Shown piece after piece: positions 34,877 to 45,860 of a DNA stretch of 64,000 bases. A program made the translations under genes and the position numbers. Under the pieces are notes generated by a model. The model saw nothing but the letters and a program-made list of their open reading frames with translations, was not told the DNA's origin and searched no databases. Source of the stretch: Hygrophila difformis (lineage: Eukaryota; Streptophyta; Magnoliopsida; Lamiales; Acanthaceae). Location: contig JAOANR010000011.1 in the NCBI GenBank assembly GCA_030278955.1, positions 33,732,403-33,796,402 of the forward strand. Reading direction: 5' to 3'. Within the stretch, counting starts at the first letter, position 1. The number at the start of each line of letters is the position of its first letter.

Positions 34877-35220
34877 CGGTCGCAAAAACCCATGGTCCGC
34901 GACACAACCCTTGATTAGCGACAGAGGACCCAAAAACTTGTAATCTTATTCTGGAAGGGCTCTGTCGCGGAACCCCTGTCGCGGACCCACGGTCCGCGAC
35001 ACACCCCTTGTTCCGCGACCAGGAATTATGCCCTTGTTGGATTTTCACACCTTGTGTCGCGGAACCCCTGTCGCGGACCCATGGTCCGCGACACAATCCT
35101 TGTTCCGCGACACGACAAACCTAATTTCCAAAATTTCAATTTCTCTTATTTCCCACCTCTCTGTCGAGATCCTCATGTCGCGGACCCACGGTCCGCGACA
35201 CAATTTCTGTTTCTCGACAG
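34877..35220. repeat. Palindrome array 2 in element B LTR
   Basis: Three perfect hairpins lie at 34,978-35,002, 35,069-35,093 and 35,176-35,200, each with arms TGTCGCGGACC and a 3-base loop (CAC, CAT, CAC). Spacing is about 91-107 bases. The inner arm is GGACC/GGTCC here but GGAAC/GTTCC in most element A copies. Confidence 0.88.
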
Positions 35221-37954
35221 GCTTGGCACCTTTTTGCCAGATTTTTATTCTCCATCTCACCCCATTAATTAATTGAACCTTTATATTAATATTTTTGAGG
35301 TTGAAATTCAATGATCTCAACCCATGATTAAATTGATATAAAGAACTTTGTTTAATTTCCATTAAAAGACTTTTCTACAAAAATTAAACTCTAATGATCT
35401 GAATATATAATCCGGACTGTAATTAATTAATTAATTATGGAATGAGAGATTATTTAGACATAAAGAGTAATTATGGATTTATTTCCATATCCTTGCATGA
35501 GAAACCAATGTCTCTCATACAAGATGGACCAAAAATATTTTCTTTTATTTATTTTGTCTTTACCCGTGTTGTGTGAAACAACTAGTAAGAGATATAACAG
35601 ACTAATGTTGGCGGGTATTCCCACACGGATAAACTAGCTCGTGGTCTGTATATTAATTACTAGATGTTATTTTGCATGGTTCGGATAGTGGTCGGTGGAA
35701 GCCTTGGCGGTTCGTCCATCCGGGATTATAATAGCTGCTCAGTTGATTCCTATCCGGATACAGTTTAATTTTCTTTATCTTAATTTCAAACCTGAATTCA
35801 AGTTGTAATATTATTAAATGATGTCGACCAACATTATTTGAGAATTATTACAGCAAGAAAATATGTGGGTTTTTCTTCCATTAACAGACAAAAGGGAGCT
35901 GAATGACGGTGGTCACCGTCACTTGGAATTCCTTTCTGTCTAAAAATCATTCCATCTGGAATAATTGGGAACTGGATAGCAGATGTTTGCAGTCCAGATC
36001 ACCCCAGTTATTTCTGGCACTCTCTTTAGCCATAAATTCTTCTCATCTCCGGCTATTTCATCTCTGTGTATCAACTTCGGTCTAAACCCACTTTATATTT
36101 TGGGTTATTTAAATTTTACACTTCTCTATAAATTTATGCATGATATTATTATGTAGATATTGTGGTCAATATTATTTTGGGATCCTTCCCTTGGACATAG
36201 AAGTCATGATTTAAATCAGATGTCTCACAATAAATTTCCAACAAAAATTCATTTATAAAATCCGGATCTAAGTAAGGGATAAATTCCACAGTTATGACTA
36301 ATTCATATCCGACTGGGTGTTGATTTTGGGAAATTAGAAGCAGAGTCAGCGATTAGGTCTCACCTAGACTGAAAGGGTCTGTGTTCTTATTGAGAGTCTA
36401 GTACCTGTTTAGGGAATGATTTTCAAATATCTATTATTTTTCCAAAATTGCTATGTGTTGGGAATTTAGTCTTAACTGTTACACCGAGATGGGATCCACT
36501 TGGATTCAAATACAGTGTGATAGGTAAATTCTATAGGAACAATGCGTAGGCCTTGGTTATTTTCTAAGATAGGGTTGAGTTCCTTTCAACTGCTATTCTC
36601 TTCTGCCAAAGCCTATTTTTGAGTCATGAGTGAGTGCATCCGGAACGAACTAATTTATTAGTTCGTTTCATTAGTTTGTATCTCATAACCACCCGGAAGG
36701 AAGTGAACACTGGGAGCGGTTCACCGAGAGCCGGAAATTCTTGATCTACATCCGGTCATTCTGATTGGGGGCTTTCTTTTACTACCAGGGTCAGACTTTT
36801 AAAAACCTCCGAGTAATAGGATTTTAAATGCTTTCTTTATCGCCTTCTCTTAAATGCTTTCGTTAGAGGTCACTCGGTTGTATTGAGAGTTGTGTAACTG
36901 CTACTAGGACTGATAGTTAAGGGATAGTTCAGGGCTTGATTAGAATCTTTGGGTGTGACATGGGGGAATGATAGCCGTACTCGACACTTCAATAAATGAT
37001 TTGCCAGGTGTTGCTTGTCCACCACAGATGAATAATATGCCTCAGCATGGCCATGTGAGGGCAGTTGTGAGTCTGTGGTATCTTAGAATTTGTTGCCTTA
37101 AGAGCATGTAAACTCTTACTGTAAGTACCTGTCTGTTAAAGGGAACATGGTATAGAGAGCATGAGAGTTAGCTAACTGAAAGGATTATCCCAAGCTAAGA
37201 TTTGTGTAACAAAATGGAAGTTTAATTGTGTTTCATCTGAATCTTGTCCAATTTTTATTATTTTCTTCCTGTCCCTTCTGTCATATTTTAAATCTGATTT
37301 CTTAGAATAATCTTAACCGCTTTCTTAGAATAACTTTATTGCTTTCTTAGATTAAATTTAATTCGCTTTCTAGAATAGTTTTATCTGCTTTATTTTAATT
37401 GCTTTCATAGCTTAGTTTAAATTGTGCCAAGTAGTTGATAAATCAAACACAAACTTGGATCGAGTAACCGAGTGGAAAAGCTTAGTAAATGACGTGGGCC
37501 CTGCTTCCATCGCACATCCTCCAGTGAACAATCCGGTACATACTATAAATACTGCAATTTTTGACTCCGTGCGCTTTCGGGGGCACAGTTTCTTAACACG
37601 AGTAATAAAAACGTGACAACCTATAAATATATCCCTAATCCCAATTCCGCCTTCATAAAGTGATTTCATTAAATAATAAATCAAACCGGGATTAATATTT
37701 TTCAGAAAATACTCATGTAGTGGGAACTTGTCAAAAGTTTCATGGCAAGGATCTTCAAGGCACGAACTTGTCAAAGATTTCATGCCGGGGAGGTCCACAA
37801 CGCCGTTTGAATTCCAAGTTTCTTACATGAGTAATAAAAACTAAAATATATCCTTAAACCCCTTCCCACGAACCATAACTCTTTTCATTTAATAAATTTA
37901 ACCTGTGATATTTTATAAAAATACTCGTGTTAGTGAAATTTGTCAAAAGTTTCA

Positions 37955-38862
37955 CCACCTCCACTACTCCGTTGCCCATAGGCAATATCCCTATTTTGCC
38001 ACCTGCTACTATGGCTCGTGTTGATCCTCCCATAGGAGTAGAGTTGACCAGCCAGGTGGGCAACTTTCATTTACGTTTATACAAGACAATCTAATTTCTA
38101 TTATATCTCACCATCATCCTTGTGATACAGCCTCCTACTCATGCTTCGGGTCCCATAGATAATACTCCTTCAAAGGTTACGACCAATGTAAGCTCGAAAA
38201 TCCAGGTAGTGACCGCCTTCCCTTTATTTTTTCACTAATTGGTTGGATCATGGATTATGTTGATCATTATCACTGTATGATGTATGTAGGATGCTTCTCG
38301 GCAGCGAACTCCTAGCTTGTCCGAGCTTATTGATCGTTTGACTGGGACGTCGGTAGGTGATGTGACATTTGACGATTTTTGTCAGTTGGAGATTGCACTG
38401 TCAGACTATTTAGTACCGGGCGTGATGGCTGATAACAAGATCAACTTGGTCGAAGGGGTCATGCGAGATATCGCTCATCTTCGTGTAGTGGTGCCTCCGA
38501 TCGCGGCGGAGTGTGACCGGGTAGACACTTTGGCTCCCCCTTCTCATCTTGCCACTTTGAAGAATGAACTCCAGACCTCAACTTCTCGTGTCCAGGCATT
38601 GCGCCTTCAAGAAGCAGCAGTGGGAGAAAAGATTCAACAGAAAAAGAAGGAGTTGGAATTGTTGGAGGCTGAACAACGAGGGATTGTTGGGCAACGCCAG
38701 GAGGAAGAAGGAAAAACTACCATGTTAGCTGAAAGTCTGGCCACTGAAGACAGGAGGTTTAAGTCCATCAAAAATACTTGTCAAGCCTCGGCATGGGAAA
38801 ACATGGAAAGTCTTTCCAAGATATGGGATGATGTCATCGAGACCTTGAGGTCTTTGCCTTGA
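37955..38862 (+). pseudogene. Antisense ORF of element D (3' exons), truncated by element B
   Basis: Three exons read on the plus strand, opposite to pol: up to 38,055, 38,131-38,205 and 38,290-38,862. All are joined in phase 0 by GT-AG introns (donors gccag|gtggg and tccag|gtagt; acceptors gatacag and tatgtag). The last exon encodes 190 residues with coiled-coil character (ELQTSTSRVQALRLQEAAVG, EKIQQKKKELELLEAEQRG). The first visible exon is still open at the junction with element B, so the 5' part was displaced out of the window. Tat elements commonly carry such an antisense gene, often with a plant-mobile-domain N-terminus; that part is not visible here. Confidence 0.6.
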
Positions 38863-39255
38863 TAGGCACTTTTTCCTTCGGTTTTTGGATATTTAGTTTT
38901 AGGTCTTTGCTCCAATGAACATCTTTCTTTTGTTATTCTTTTCCCATTTTTTGAGAATACTATATGGATATGCATATTTATTACAGCTTATATATTTTTA
39001 TATGCATCGTACATTTGACATTTTCATGAATAGTCTTTGTTAGCGCCACTTTTTTTTTTTTAATAACAGAAAAAATAGTTGGCACCAATTAGACAATACA
39101 TGTCCGATAAAATAGCTTAGATCTCAAATTCTGAGAAACAACAACCTGATTTTTATTTATTTTGCATAGCACATAGCCAGATACTTCTCGTATAGTTCCA
39201 ACCATAAAACCACATACTTCGCTAGATAAGTTTTACTGGGCTTGTTCTCTCGCCC
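38863..39255 (+). other. Spacer between antisense genes of element D
   Basis: AT-rich DNA with a T run at 39,050-39,060. I see no gene here. It separates the stop of the coiled-coil exon from the TATA box of the next small gene. Confidence 0.5.
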
Positions 39256-39264
39256 CTATATAAG
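39256..39264 (+). promoter_or_regulatory. TATA box of first small antisense gene in D
   Basis: ctatataag lies 54 bases upstream of the ATG at 39,318, with a short leader. The spacing fits a plant promoter. Inferred from sequence only. Confidence 0.5.
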
Positions 39265-39317
39265 CTCCCAACACAGGTCACAACTTGAAGTACCTTCAAA
39301 CATCGCCATCTTTCGTC

Positions 39318-39825
39318 ATGTCAGGCAGAATTAGGGTTGACAACTGGGCAGAAGTTTTCCAGCCCCTCTTAGTGAATCAACATCCTCGGGGTGATGATGC
39401 GCGGCGTCTTGAAGTCTCTCATGGATATTGATGCCACCTTGAAGTTTTCACTTAAGGGAAAGAGAACTCTGGAAAGGGCGATCGACTTCTTAACTAGGGT
39501 GTGTGATGATTACCCTTTTCTCGAAGCAACATTGGCCCATTGCAAAGAGGCCGAGGAAGAGTTGAAAAAGTCAACCGCCTCCCTAAATCGCTTCGTTCAA
39601 ATTGTAGATTGGAGGGACAATGAATTAGGTCTCGATCTTGACCCGTATACCACCCTGCTTACATCGGCTGTTGAAAAGGATCTCCATGAGATCGCCACTT
39701 CCATAGGGACTGGTGAAGCAAACAAGCTTGAGTATCAGATCACTTGGGAAAAATTACTGCGCCGACTGGATGATTTATTCGAGGAAGAGCCAACACTGAA
39801 AACAGGACCAGGGTCACTCCACTAG
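39318..39825 (+). pseudogene. Small antisense gene 1 of element D, frameshifted
   Basis: The ATG at 39,318 opens a frame containing DNWAEVFQPLLVNQHPRGDD, aligning with DNWLGQIQPFLVGNHPDGDN of the second gene. A one-base shift near 39,400 moves the match to the frame that ends at 39,825. That part reads LKFSLKGKRTLERAIDFLTR, then HCKEAEEELKKSTASLNRF, then WEKLLRRLDDL, an all-helical coiled-coil-like protein of about 165 residues. I recognise no known family. It lies antisense to D, between pol and the coiled-coil exon. Confidence 0.6.
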
Positions 39826-40194
39826 GCCCCATTTTGATTTTTCCTTTTGTCTTTATCTTTCTGTTAATGGCCTCTCTTTTGTATTCCGGCTTTTGGCAAT
39901 AATATTTGATATTTACCATTATTCTATCTTGATTTATAATTTATCATTATTGCTCTAATACTCCAGGAACACGTGTATAGCTATTTTTAGCTTTAGCAAA
40001 TATTTGAAACAAAACTGAATTCATTATAAACAGAATGCAAATCTTGGCTTAATAAAAGTAACAATCCCATCAGCCATGTACATATCAATCTGACGGACTA
40101 AGAATTCAGTTCCTACTCACGCGCCCAACCATGTATTGGTCAGCAAGGTTGTTACGGGTTGAAGGGATTTCGGCATCGTCTCGCAACGAACTCC

Positions 40195-40202
40195 ATATAA
40201 AA
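40195..40202 (+). promoter_or_regulatory. TATA box of second small antisense gene in D
   Basis: atataaaa is followed by ggcgcccc and a CT-rich leader, with the ATG 78 bases further on at 40,280. Inferred from sequence and from the parallel arrangement at 39,256. Confidence 0.5.
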
Positions 40203-40279
40203 GGCGCCCCACTTCTTCTAGCAGTCTTACTCCACTCTATAGCCTTTGCTTTTCACTACTCAACACTACCTTTACGATC

Positions 40280-40788
40280 ATGTCTACAGTGCCACAAGCG
40301 GTTAGCCCTGATAATTGGTTGGGGCAAATCCAACCATTCCTTGTGGGCAATCATCCTGATGGAGATAACGCGGATGACCTAGAAATTCTTCTCTCTGATA
40401 TGGTCACCAATCTGTCATTTTCCATCCGAGGGAAGCGAACTCTGGATCGATGCTTGGTCTACTTGGAACGGCTTCAGCTAGACTATACTCGGGCAGTGGA
40501 GGACGTCGACAGATGCCACGAAGCTGAGCATCTGCTCCATCGACAGAAACGTCAATTAGAGGACATCATAGGCTATCTCGATGAGCACGATGATTTGGGT
40601 GTTCTTATACGGCCTTTCTTGGACTTTCAAAACACTCTCACTGAATACTCGAGGATCTCACCCAACAATGTCACACATACCAAAAAGAGGTTAAGGAATT
40701 CCAGACAAACTGGGAGGACTTGCTTCCGCAACTTCAGGCTCTGACCAACGAACATCCTACTCCCAGGATTGTTCGTCGGTTCCGTTGA
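40280..40788 (+). pseudogene. Small antisense gene 2 of element D, frameshifted near its 3' end
   Basis: This is a paralogue of the gene at 39,318. It reads MSTVPQAVSPDNW, then LSFSIRGKRTLDRCLVYLER, then RCHEAEHLLHRQKRQLEDII. The conserved C-terminal motif (FQTNWEDLLPQLQAL) is in another frame after an A-run near 40,683, so one base has been gained or lost; that frame ends at 40,788. The two genes share start, length, order of motifs and a private TATA box, which indicates tandem duplication. The function is unknown. Confidence 0.6.
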
Positions 40789-40794
40789 TCTCCG

Positions 40795-42221
40795 TCATTC
40801 TGTATTTTCCTCCCAATACGATGGGAAGTATTTTTTCAAATAACGAGCATTTATACTCTCATGTTTTTGTTTTCCATCCTTGTTAACAAGTGCAAATGCT
40901 CCATTTCCAATATCAGTTTGGATGATGTAAGGTCCTTCCCAATTGGGGGACCATTTCCCTAGTTCTTCGTTTTTCTTTTCTAATGGCAAAATCGTTTTCC
41001 AAATTAAATCACCAACGTGAAATGGATTGGCTCTAACCCACTTATTGTAATACCGAGCCCTTCGTTGGGCTTCTCTTTCCATATTACCAATTGCTTTTAA
41101 TCGGTCAGAACTAGTTTGTTCAAGTTCCCTCATAAGCATAGTTTTATGAACATCACTGGGAACTATCTCCACATTCATGGTACGGCTACTGGGCATTGTG
41201 ACTTCCATGGGTAGTACTGCATCTTGGCCATAAGTTAGCCTATATGGAGTGAATCCCGTGGAAGTACTTTTGGTGTTTCGACAAGCCCATAATGCCGTAG
41301 ACAAATTTTCATGCCATTTCCTAGGCTTGTCTTCAATCATTTTTTTGATAATATTAATTAAGATCTTGTTGGCCGACTCAGCCTAGCCATTTGCCTGGGG
41401 ATAGTATGGGGACGAGTGGTACAACTTGATTTTAAATGACGATATGTAACTAGTGAATTGCTCTCCAACAAACACTGTCCCCCTATCAGTCGTAATGGAG
41501 TGGGGTATCCCATACCGATGGATAATATGTGAGTCGATGTAATCAATAACATCCTTTTGAGCTACTGACTTCAAGGGAATGGCCTCTACCCACTTAGTAA
41601 AGTAATCTGCAGCTACGATAATAAATTTATGCCATTTGCTTGAGGGCGGATGGATCATCCCTATGACGTTGATGGCCCAAGATTTAAAGGGCCATGGTTT
41701 GATCATATAGTTTAAGTCACACACTGGGACATGTCTAAGGCTGGCGTGCCTTTGACATGCTTCACACCCTTGGGCATACTTAATGCAATCCTCATATATG
41801 GTAGGCCAATATTACCCATATCGGTAGATAGTCCATCACATGTTAAGGCTGCCTTATGAGCTCCGCAAATGCCTTCATGGACTTCCGCCATAACTTTCTT
41901 GGCCTCTATGGGTCCCAGGCATAGCAAGAGAACATCTTCGACTGTTCGCTTATACAAATCATCCCCCATCAGGGTAAACCTTAAAGCCTTGGCTTTAAGC
42001 TTCCTATCATCAATCTGGGGGTTTTTAAAATATGCAATGATCTCTGATCGCCAATCAGATGGCATTGGTACCATAGTGTCATTGATTGGTGTCCAAGGCA
42101 AAGTTGGCCCCCCGAGTGTCGTATTAACTGATGTGTCAGGTATAGGATTATCCATTTTTCCTGGACTCCTGTCTTCCTGAGGTGCCTTATTCTCCTCATA
42201 AGATTTCTCACAATCAGGCAT
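40795..42221 (-). pseudogene. Element D integrase, broken
   Basis: An HHCC-type region (HEGICGAHKAA) lies in the ORF 42,221-41,712. The catalytic core is at 41,724-41,383 and the C-terminal part at 41,340-40,795 (KWHENLSTALWACRNTK, GFTPYRLTYGQDAVLPMEV). The first catalytic Asp is replaced by Asn (WAINVIGMI, where INVIG stands for the usual IDVIG). The second is kept (TTDRGTVF). Directly before the catalytic Glu, a TAG stands where QAES is expected (QANG, stop, AESANKI). These changes, plus frame changes between segments, show the copy cannot integrate by itself. Confidence 0.85.
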
Positions 42222-42229
42222 GGGATTTG

Positions 42230-44308
42230 TTAGTTCATGAATCTCCCCTTGGGGCGGTACTTAGAGGCCAGCTGAGCCAAGCGATTGGCTTCTTCATTTT
42301 CGTCACGTGAAATCTGTTCTAACGTAACATTAGCTATTTTGGCTAATAAGTCATGAACCCGATTTTGATATCCCATCAGAATAGAATTTTTGCAAACATA
42401 AGCCCCGAGCACTTGATTAATCACCAATTGAGAGTCTCCTCTGATTATTACGGTTTGGACTCCTCTCATGACTAATGTCTCAAGCCCTAAGATCAGGGCT
42501 TCGTACTCAGCAGAGTTATTAGTTATTGGTCCTAGCTCTAGGTATAACCTAATCTTTTGGCCCCCGGGCCCTCTATGTTGACCCCTGCTCCAGCCCCAGA
42601 GCTAGTAGATGATCCATCAAAGTGTAAGACCCATGGCACAGTCTCTACACTCTCAATCACATAATCCCATTCATCATCCATATTCACTGCATGGTCAGCC
42701 AAGAACTCAGCTACTACCTGACCTTTGACTGCTGTAATCGGAATGAAGTTTAATGAGAATGGAATCAACTTGACAGCCCAGTCTAACAATCGACCCTTTA
42801 TCCTGGGTCGTTTGAGCAGGAATTTCACCACGTTATATTTGGACACTGCATCAGTGTCTCTAGGCAGGATGTAATGTTCCAGTTTGGTGCATGCATACAC
42901 CAAAGAAAAACATAATTTTTCTGCAAAGTGATAATTGAGCTCCGGGCCAGCTAGAGTTTTGCTTAGACAATAAACGGCCCTCTCTTTCCCGTCATCCCAG
43001 TCTTGAGCCAACAGACAACCGATTGCTACATCGGAAGAAGCCAGATATAGTTTTAACCTTTTGTCTGGCCTGGGTGGCACTAGCACTGGGGGGTTGGTCA
43101 AGGAATGTTTGATTACTTCTAAAGCTTCATCTTGCTCAGGCCCCCATTCTATGTCAGGCCCTATCTTCCCTTTAAGTAATTTAGTCAGAGGCTTCATTTT
43201 GCCAGCAGCATTGGCAATAAACCTTCTAAGATAGTTAATCTTACCCAGTAGGCTTTGCACCTCTTTGACCGACCTTGGGGGCGTAATATTGATGATAGCC
43301 TTGGCTTTGTTGGCATCGACCTCTATCCCTCGTTGATGGATGATGAACCCTAAAAAATTCCCGGCCGACACCCCAAAGGCGCATTTCGCTGGATTCATTT
43401 TTAGGTTGTATTTCCTCATCCTAATGAAAGCTTGTTCGAGGTCTTGTAAGTGTTGGCAAAAATTTGGGGACTTCACAATTACATCATCGATGTAAACATC
43501 CAAATTTTTGCCAATTAGGTCATGAAATATGGTGTTCATTGCCCGTTGATAAGTAGCGCCTACATTTTCAGGCCAAAAGGCATGACCACCCATTCGTAAA
43601 TACCAATGGCTCCTGGACACCTAAAAGCAGTCTTAGGGATATCCTCCTCAGCCAAGTTGATTTGATTATATCATGCGTAACCATCCATTAGTGAGAGTAT
43701 TTTGTGCCCTGCAACTGCATCGATTAACATATCAACTATAGGCATAGTATACTCATCCTTTGGTGTGTCAAGGTTAAGATCTCTTAAATCTATACATATC
43801 CGCATTTTACCATTCTTTTTGGTAACCGGTACAATATTGGACAACCACTCCGCGTATCGGCATGGCCTGATGAATTTGGCGTCCAATAATTTTTTAATCT
43901 CTTCCGCAATTTTTGGAATAATTCTGGGTTAAAACGCCTTGGAGCCTGCTTCACAGGCCTATAGTTAGGCTTAATTGGCATTCGATGCTCAATCAGTTTT
44001 CTGTCTAACCCTGGCATATCAGAATATTCCGAAGCAAGGCAATCCTGATGCTTTGCCACTAGTTTGGCTAACTCATTCTGTTGGTCGGTTGGCAATAGTC
44101 CACTGACCATTATTGGTCTATATGTCTTAGAATCACCAATATTAAACTCGACCAGTGGATCTTGAGCATAAACAGTTGGCTCATGTTTTTCTAATAATTC
44201 AGGCCATTTATAAGGAGGTTTTTTTACTTCATTTTCTGCTTGGCCTACATCAGAATGAACCATAGACAAAGAATTTAAAGAACAACTTTCATTACTAGAA
44301 CTTGACAT
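42230..44308 (-). pseudogene. Element D reverse transcriptase, RNase H and archaeal-type RNase H, broken
   Basis: RT motifs are spread over three frames: 44,308-43,790 (KLIEHRMPIKPNYRPVKQAP), 43,886-43,671 (MRICIDLRDLNLDTPKDEY) and 43,620-42,538 (catalytic YIDD in VYIDDVIVKS near 43,490). I see a base lost near 43,925, a stop at about 43,671 inside the DGY-(stop)-YNQ motif, and another frameshift near 43,575. RNase H follows (YLASSDVAIGCLLAQDWDDG, LSKTLAGPELNYHFAEKLC). A second RNase H starts with WVLHFDGSSTSSGAGAG and resumes in another frame after 42,538 (VIIRGDSQLVINQVLGAY, ISRDENEEANRLAQLA). The second RNase H is diagnostic of the Tat lineage. Confidence 0.88.
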
Positions 44309-44374
44309 TTATTACATATTTCATCAGAAATTAATATTTCTGGCTATCTGAGCCAAGTTTTAAAATTGAAACGT

Positions 44375-44974
44375 CTAATAAAAAATGTAACCCCTCTTAG
44401 TGAGCCTGCAATTAGGCATGGGGTATGCACCAACTATCCCGCTCATACTAAGTGGTGGCACTGAAGTTTCATAAAATATAGTGTCACTAGCACTGGCCCC
44501 GACAAACCCCTGGAATGGGTTTTGATGGGCCTCCACATAGATCACCTTATCACCATCCCAAAAAGCTAGCTTTTGATGCAGAGTCGAAGGGACACACTTG
44601 GCTGAATGGATCCAATCTCGTCCGAGAAGAGCAGAGTAGGTAGTAGCTGCATCCACTACGAACAAGATAGTGGACACCACTTTAGGGCCTACTCCAATTT
44701 GAACAGTCAACATACCCAAAGGTTTAGTGGCATGACCAGTGAAACCCGCCAACTCCAGATCTGCCTCAGCAAGGTCATCAACTGTTTTTCCTATCTTCTT
44801 GAGAGTGGTAAGTGGGATCACATTGTATACTGCTACATTGTCGATGAAAACTCGGTTGAACCTTTTCCCGTTGATGTGAGCTTGGACGTACAATGGTTTG
44901 AGATAACGCGGGACATCTACAGATAGGGGCTCAAACACCACTGGTGGGATAACTCCATGATTTGCATCGGGCAC
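44375..44974 (-). pseudogene. Element D aspartic protease region, probably inactive
   Basis: The ORF carries the retroviral-type protease fold motifs: RVFIDNVAVYNVIPLTTLKK at the catalytic site and SALLGRDWIHSAK toward the end. The catalytic triad in this lineage is normally D-(S/T/N)-G; here it reads D-N-V, so the conserved Gly is lost. The protease would cleave the Gag-Pol polyprotein. It lies downstream of the gag-linked ORF in the usual order. Confidence 0.75.
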
Positions 44975-45025
44975 CTCCTCCTCATAAGCTGCATGTACAT
45001 ATGCCCATGCTGGTTCTTCAATCGA

Positions 45026-45709
45026 CTAGACACTGGCCACCTGATGCTTGGATCCAGATGCCTCTCCCTGCACTAGCACATGTGTCATGTTAATAGACAT
45101 AGCAACGTTATCCGTTGTCCCTTCGGGCACCTCATCATTCACAGATGACTCAATCGACTGGTCGGCCTCCACATTCTTCATCTTCTTTGGTGACTCTTGC
45201 TCATCAATTGGCATCTTCGAGCTGCCATTTTTGTCTTCATCGACCATGAGTGCCTCAAGCTCTTCTGTGGTGAAATCTCCGAACTGAGTTGGGGCAAGAT
45301 CATTGTCAAACTCATAAGCGACCTTGTTGACCCTTTGGCAATAGGCACACTTAAGACCTTCATCCACCCACTCTCCCTCTTTAAGTTCATCAACTGTCAC
45401 ATTAGGAAGGGAGTTTTGGGATGTCTCAGTCTGCCCAGAGGTAACTACCTTGGTGCCCTCAGCAGGGCGTGATGGCCCATCACTGTTGGCACCTGTCTCC
45501 ATTTCATTACTTTCCTTTCGACAATGGCCTCCTAGATCCCACATTGACAATGGAGTTTTTGTGGGTAGGATGGGTTCACTTCTCTTTGATTTTTCTCGTT
45601 GGGCAAAAGCATATTGCCTTTTGGCCTTACGTATCTGTGTTCGGGTCAACCCTGGGAAATGGGGATCCATATCCACAGGCGGCGGTGGAGCATTCCGTAC
45701 CCACTGCAT
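45026..45709 (-). pseudogene. Element D gag-protease linker ORF
   Basis: This ORF has a basic N-terminus (GLTRTQIRKAKRQYAFAQRE), a small CXXC (CAYCQRVN) and a long acidic C-terminus, consistent with the region between gag and protease in Tat elements. The segment upstream (45,740-45,860) is open in the gag frame beyond a TGA at 45,861-45,863, so a stop plus a frameshift separate it from gag. I infer a once-continuous polyprotein. Confidence 0.6.
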
Positions 45710-45860
45710 TTGGGTTGACTTGAGCCATTGGTAGGCATCGAGTAGGCCTCCGCCAAATCATGGCTCCATTTCTTATTTGAACCTCATAGGTTCCATCTGG
45801 ATATGTCCAAGCCTGGGCTACTTGACCAGTATGTTGGTGAAGAACTGGGGAAGCCGATGG

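Larger units (their letters stand above)
1..37954 (+). mobile_element. Element B: non-autonomous Athila-like LTR retrotransposon, left end outside window
   Basis: Two copies of one LTR sequence (1-2,387 and 35,568-37,954) flank an internal region that starts with a primer binding site at 2,388. Removing the nested element C (2,651-29,856) leaves only about 2.65 kb of internal DNA with no gag, protease, RT or integrase reading frame. The internal 3' part (about 30,940-32,249) closely resembles the non-coding 3' part of element A (20,510-21,821), so B is a relative of A that has lost its coding region and must depend on proteins made elsewhere. B lies inside element D: an open exon of D's antisense ORF starts exactly at 37,955. 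The left target duplication is outside the window, so it cannot be checked. Confidence 0.85.
32250..37954 (+). repeat. 3' LTR of element B
   Basis: This LTR is 5,705 bp, starts TGATAATGG and ends gtttca. Its last 2,387 bases equal the 5' LTR portion at the window start. It is 1 kb longer than the LTR of A, mainly because of a block at about 32,700-33,550. Palindrome clusters are at 33,555-33,829 and 34,877-35,220. Confidence 0.9.
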
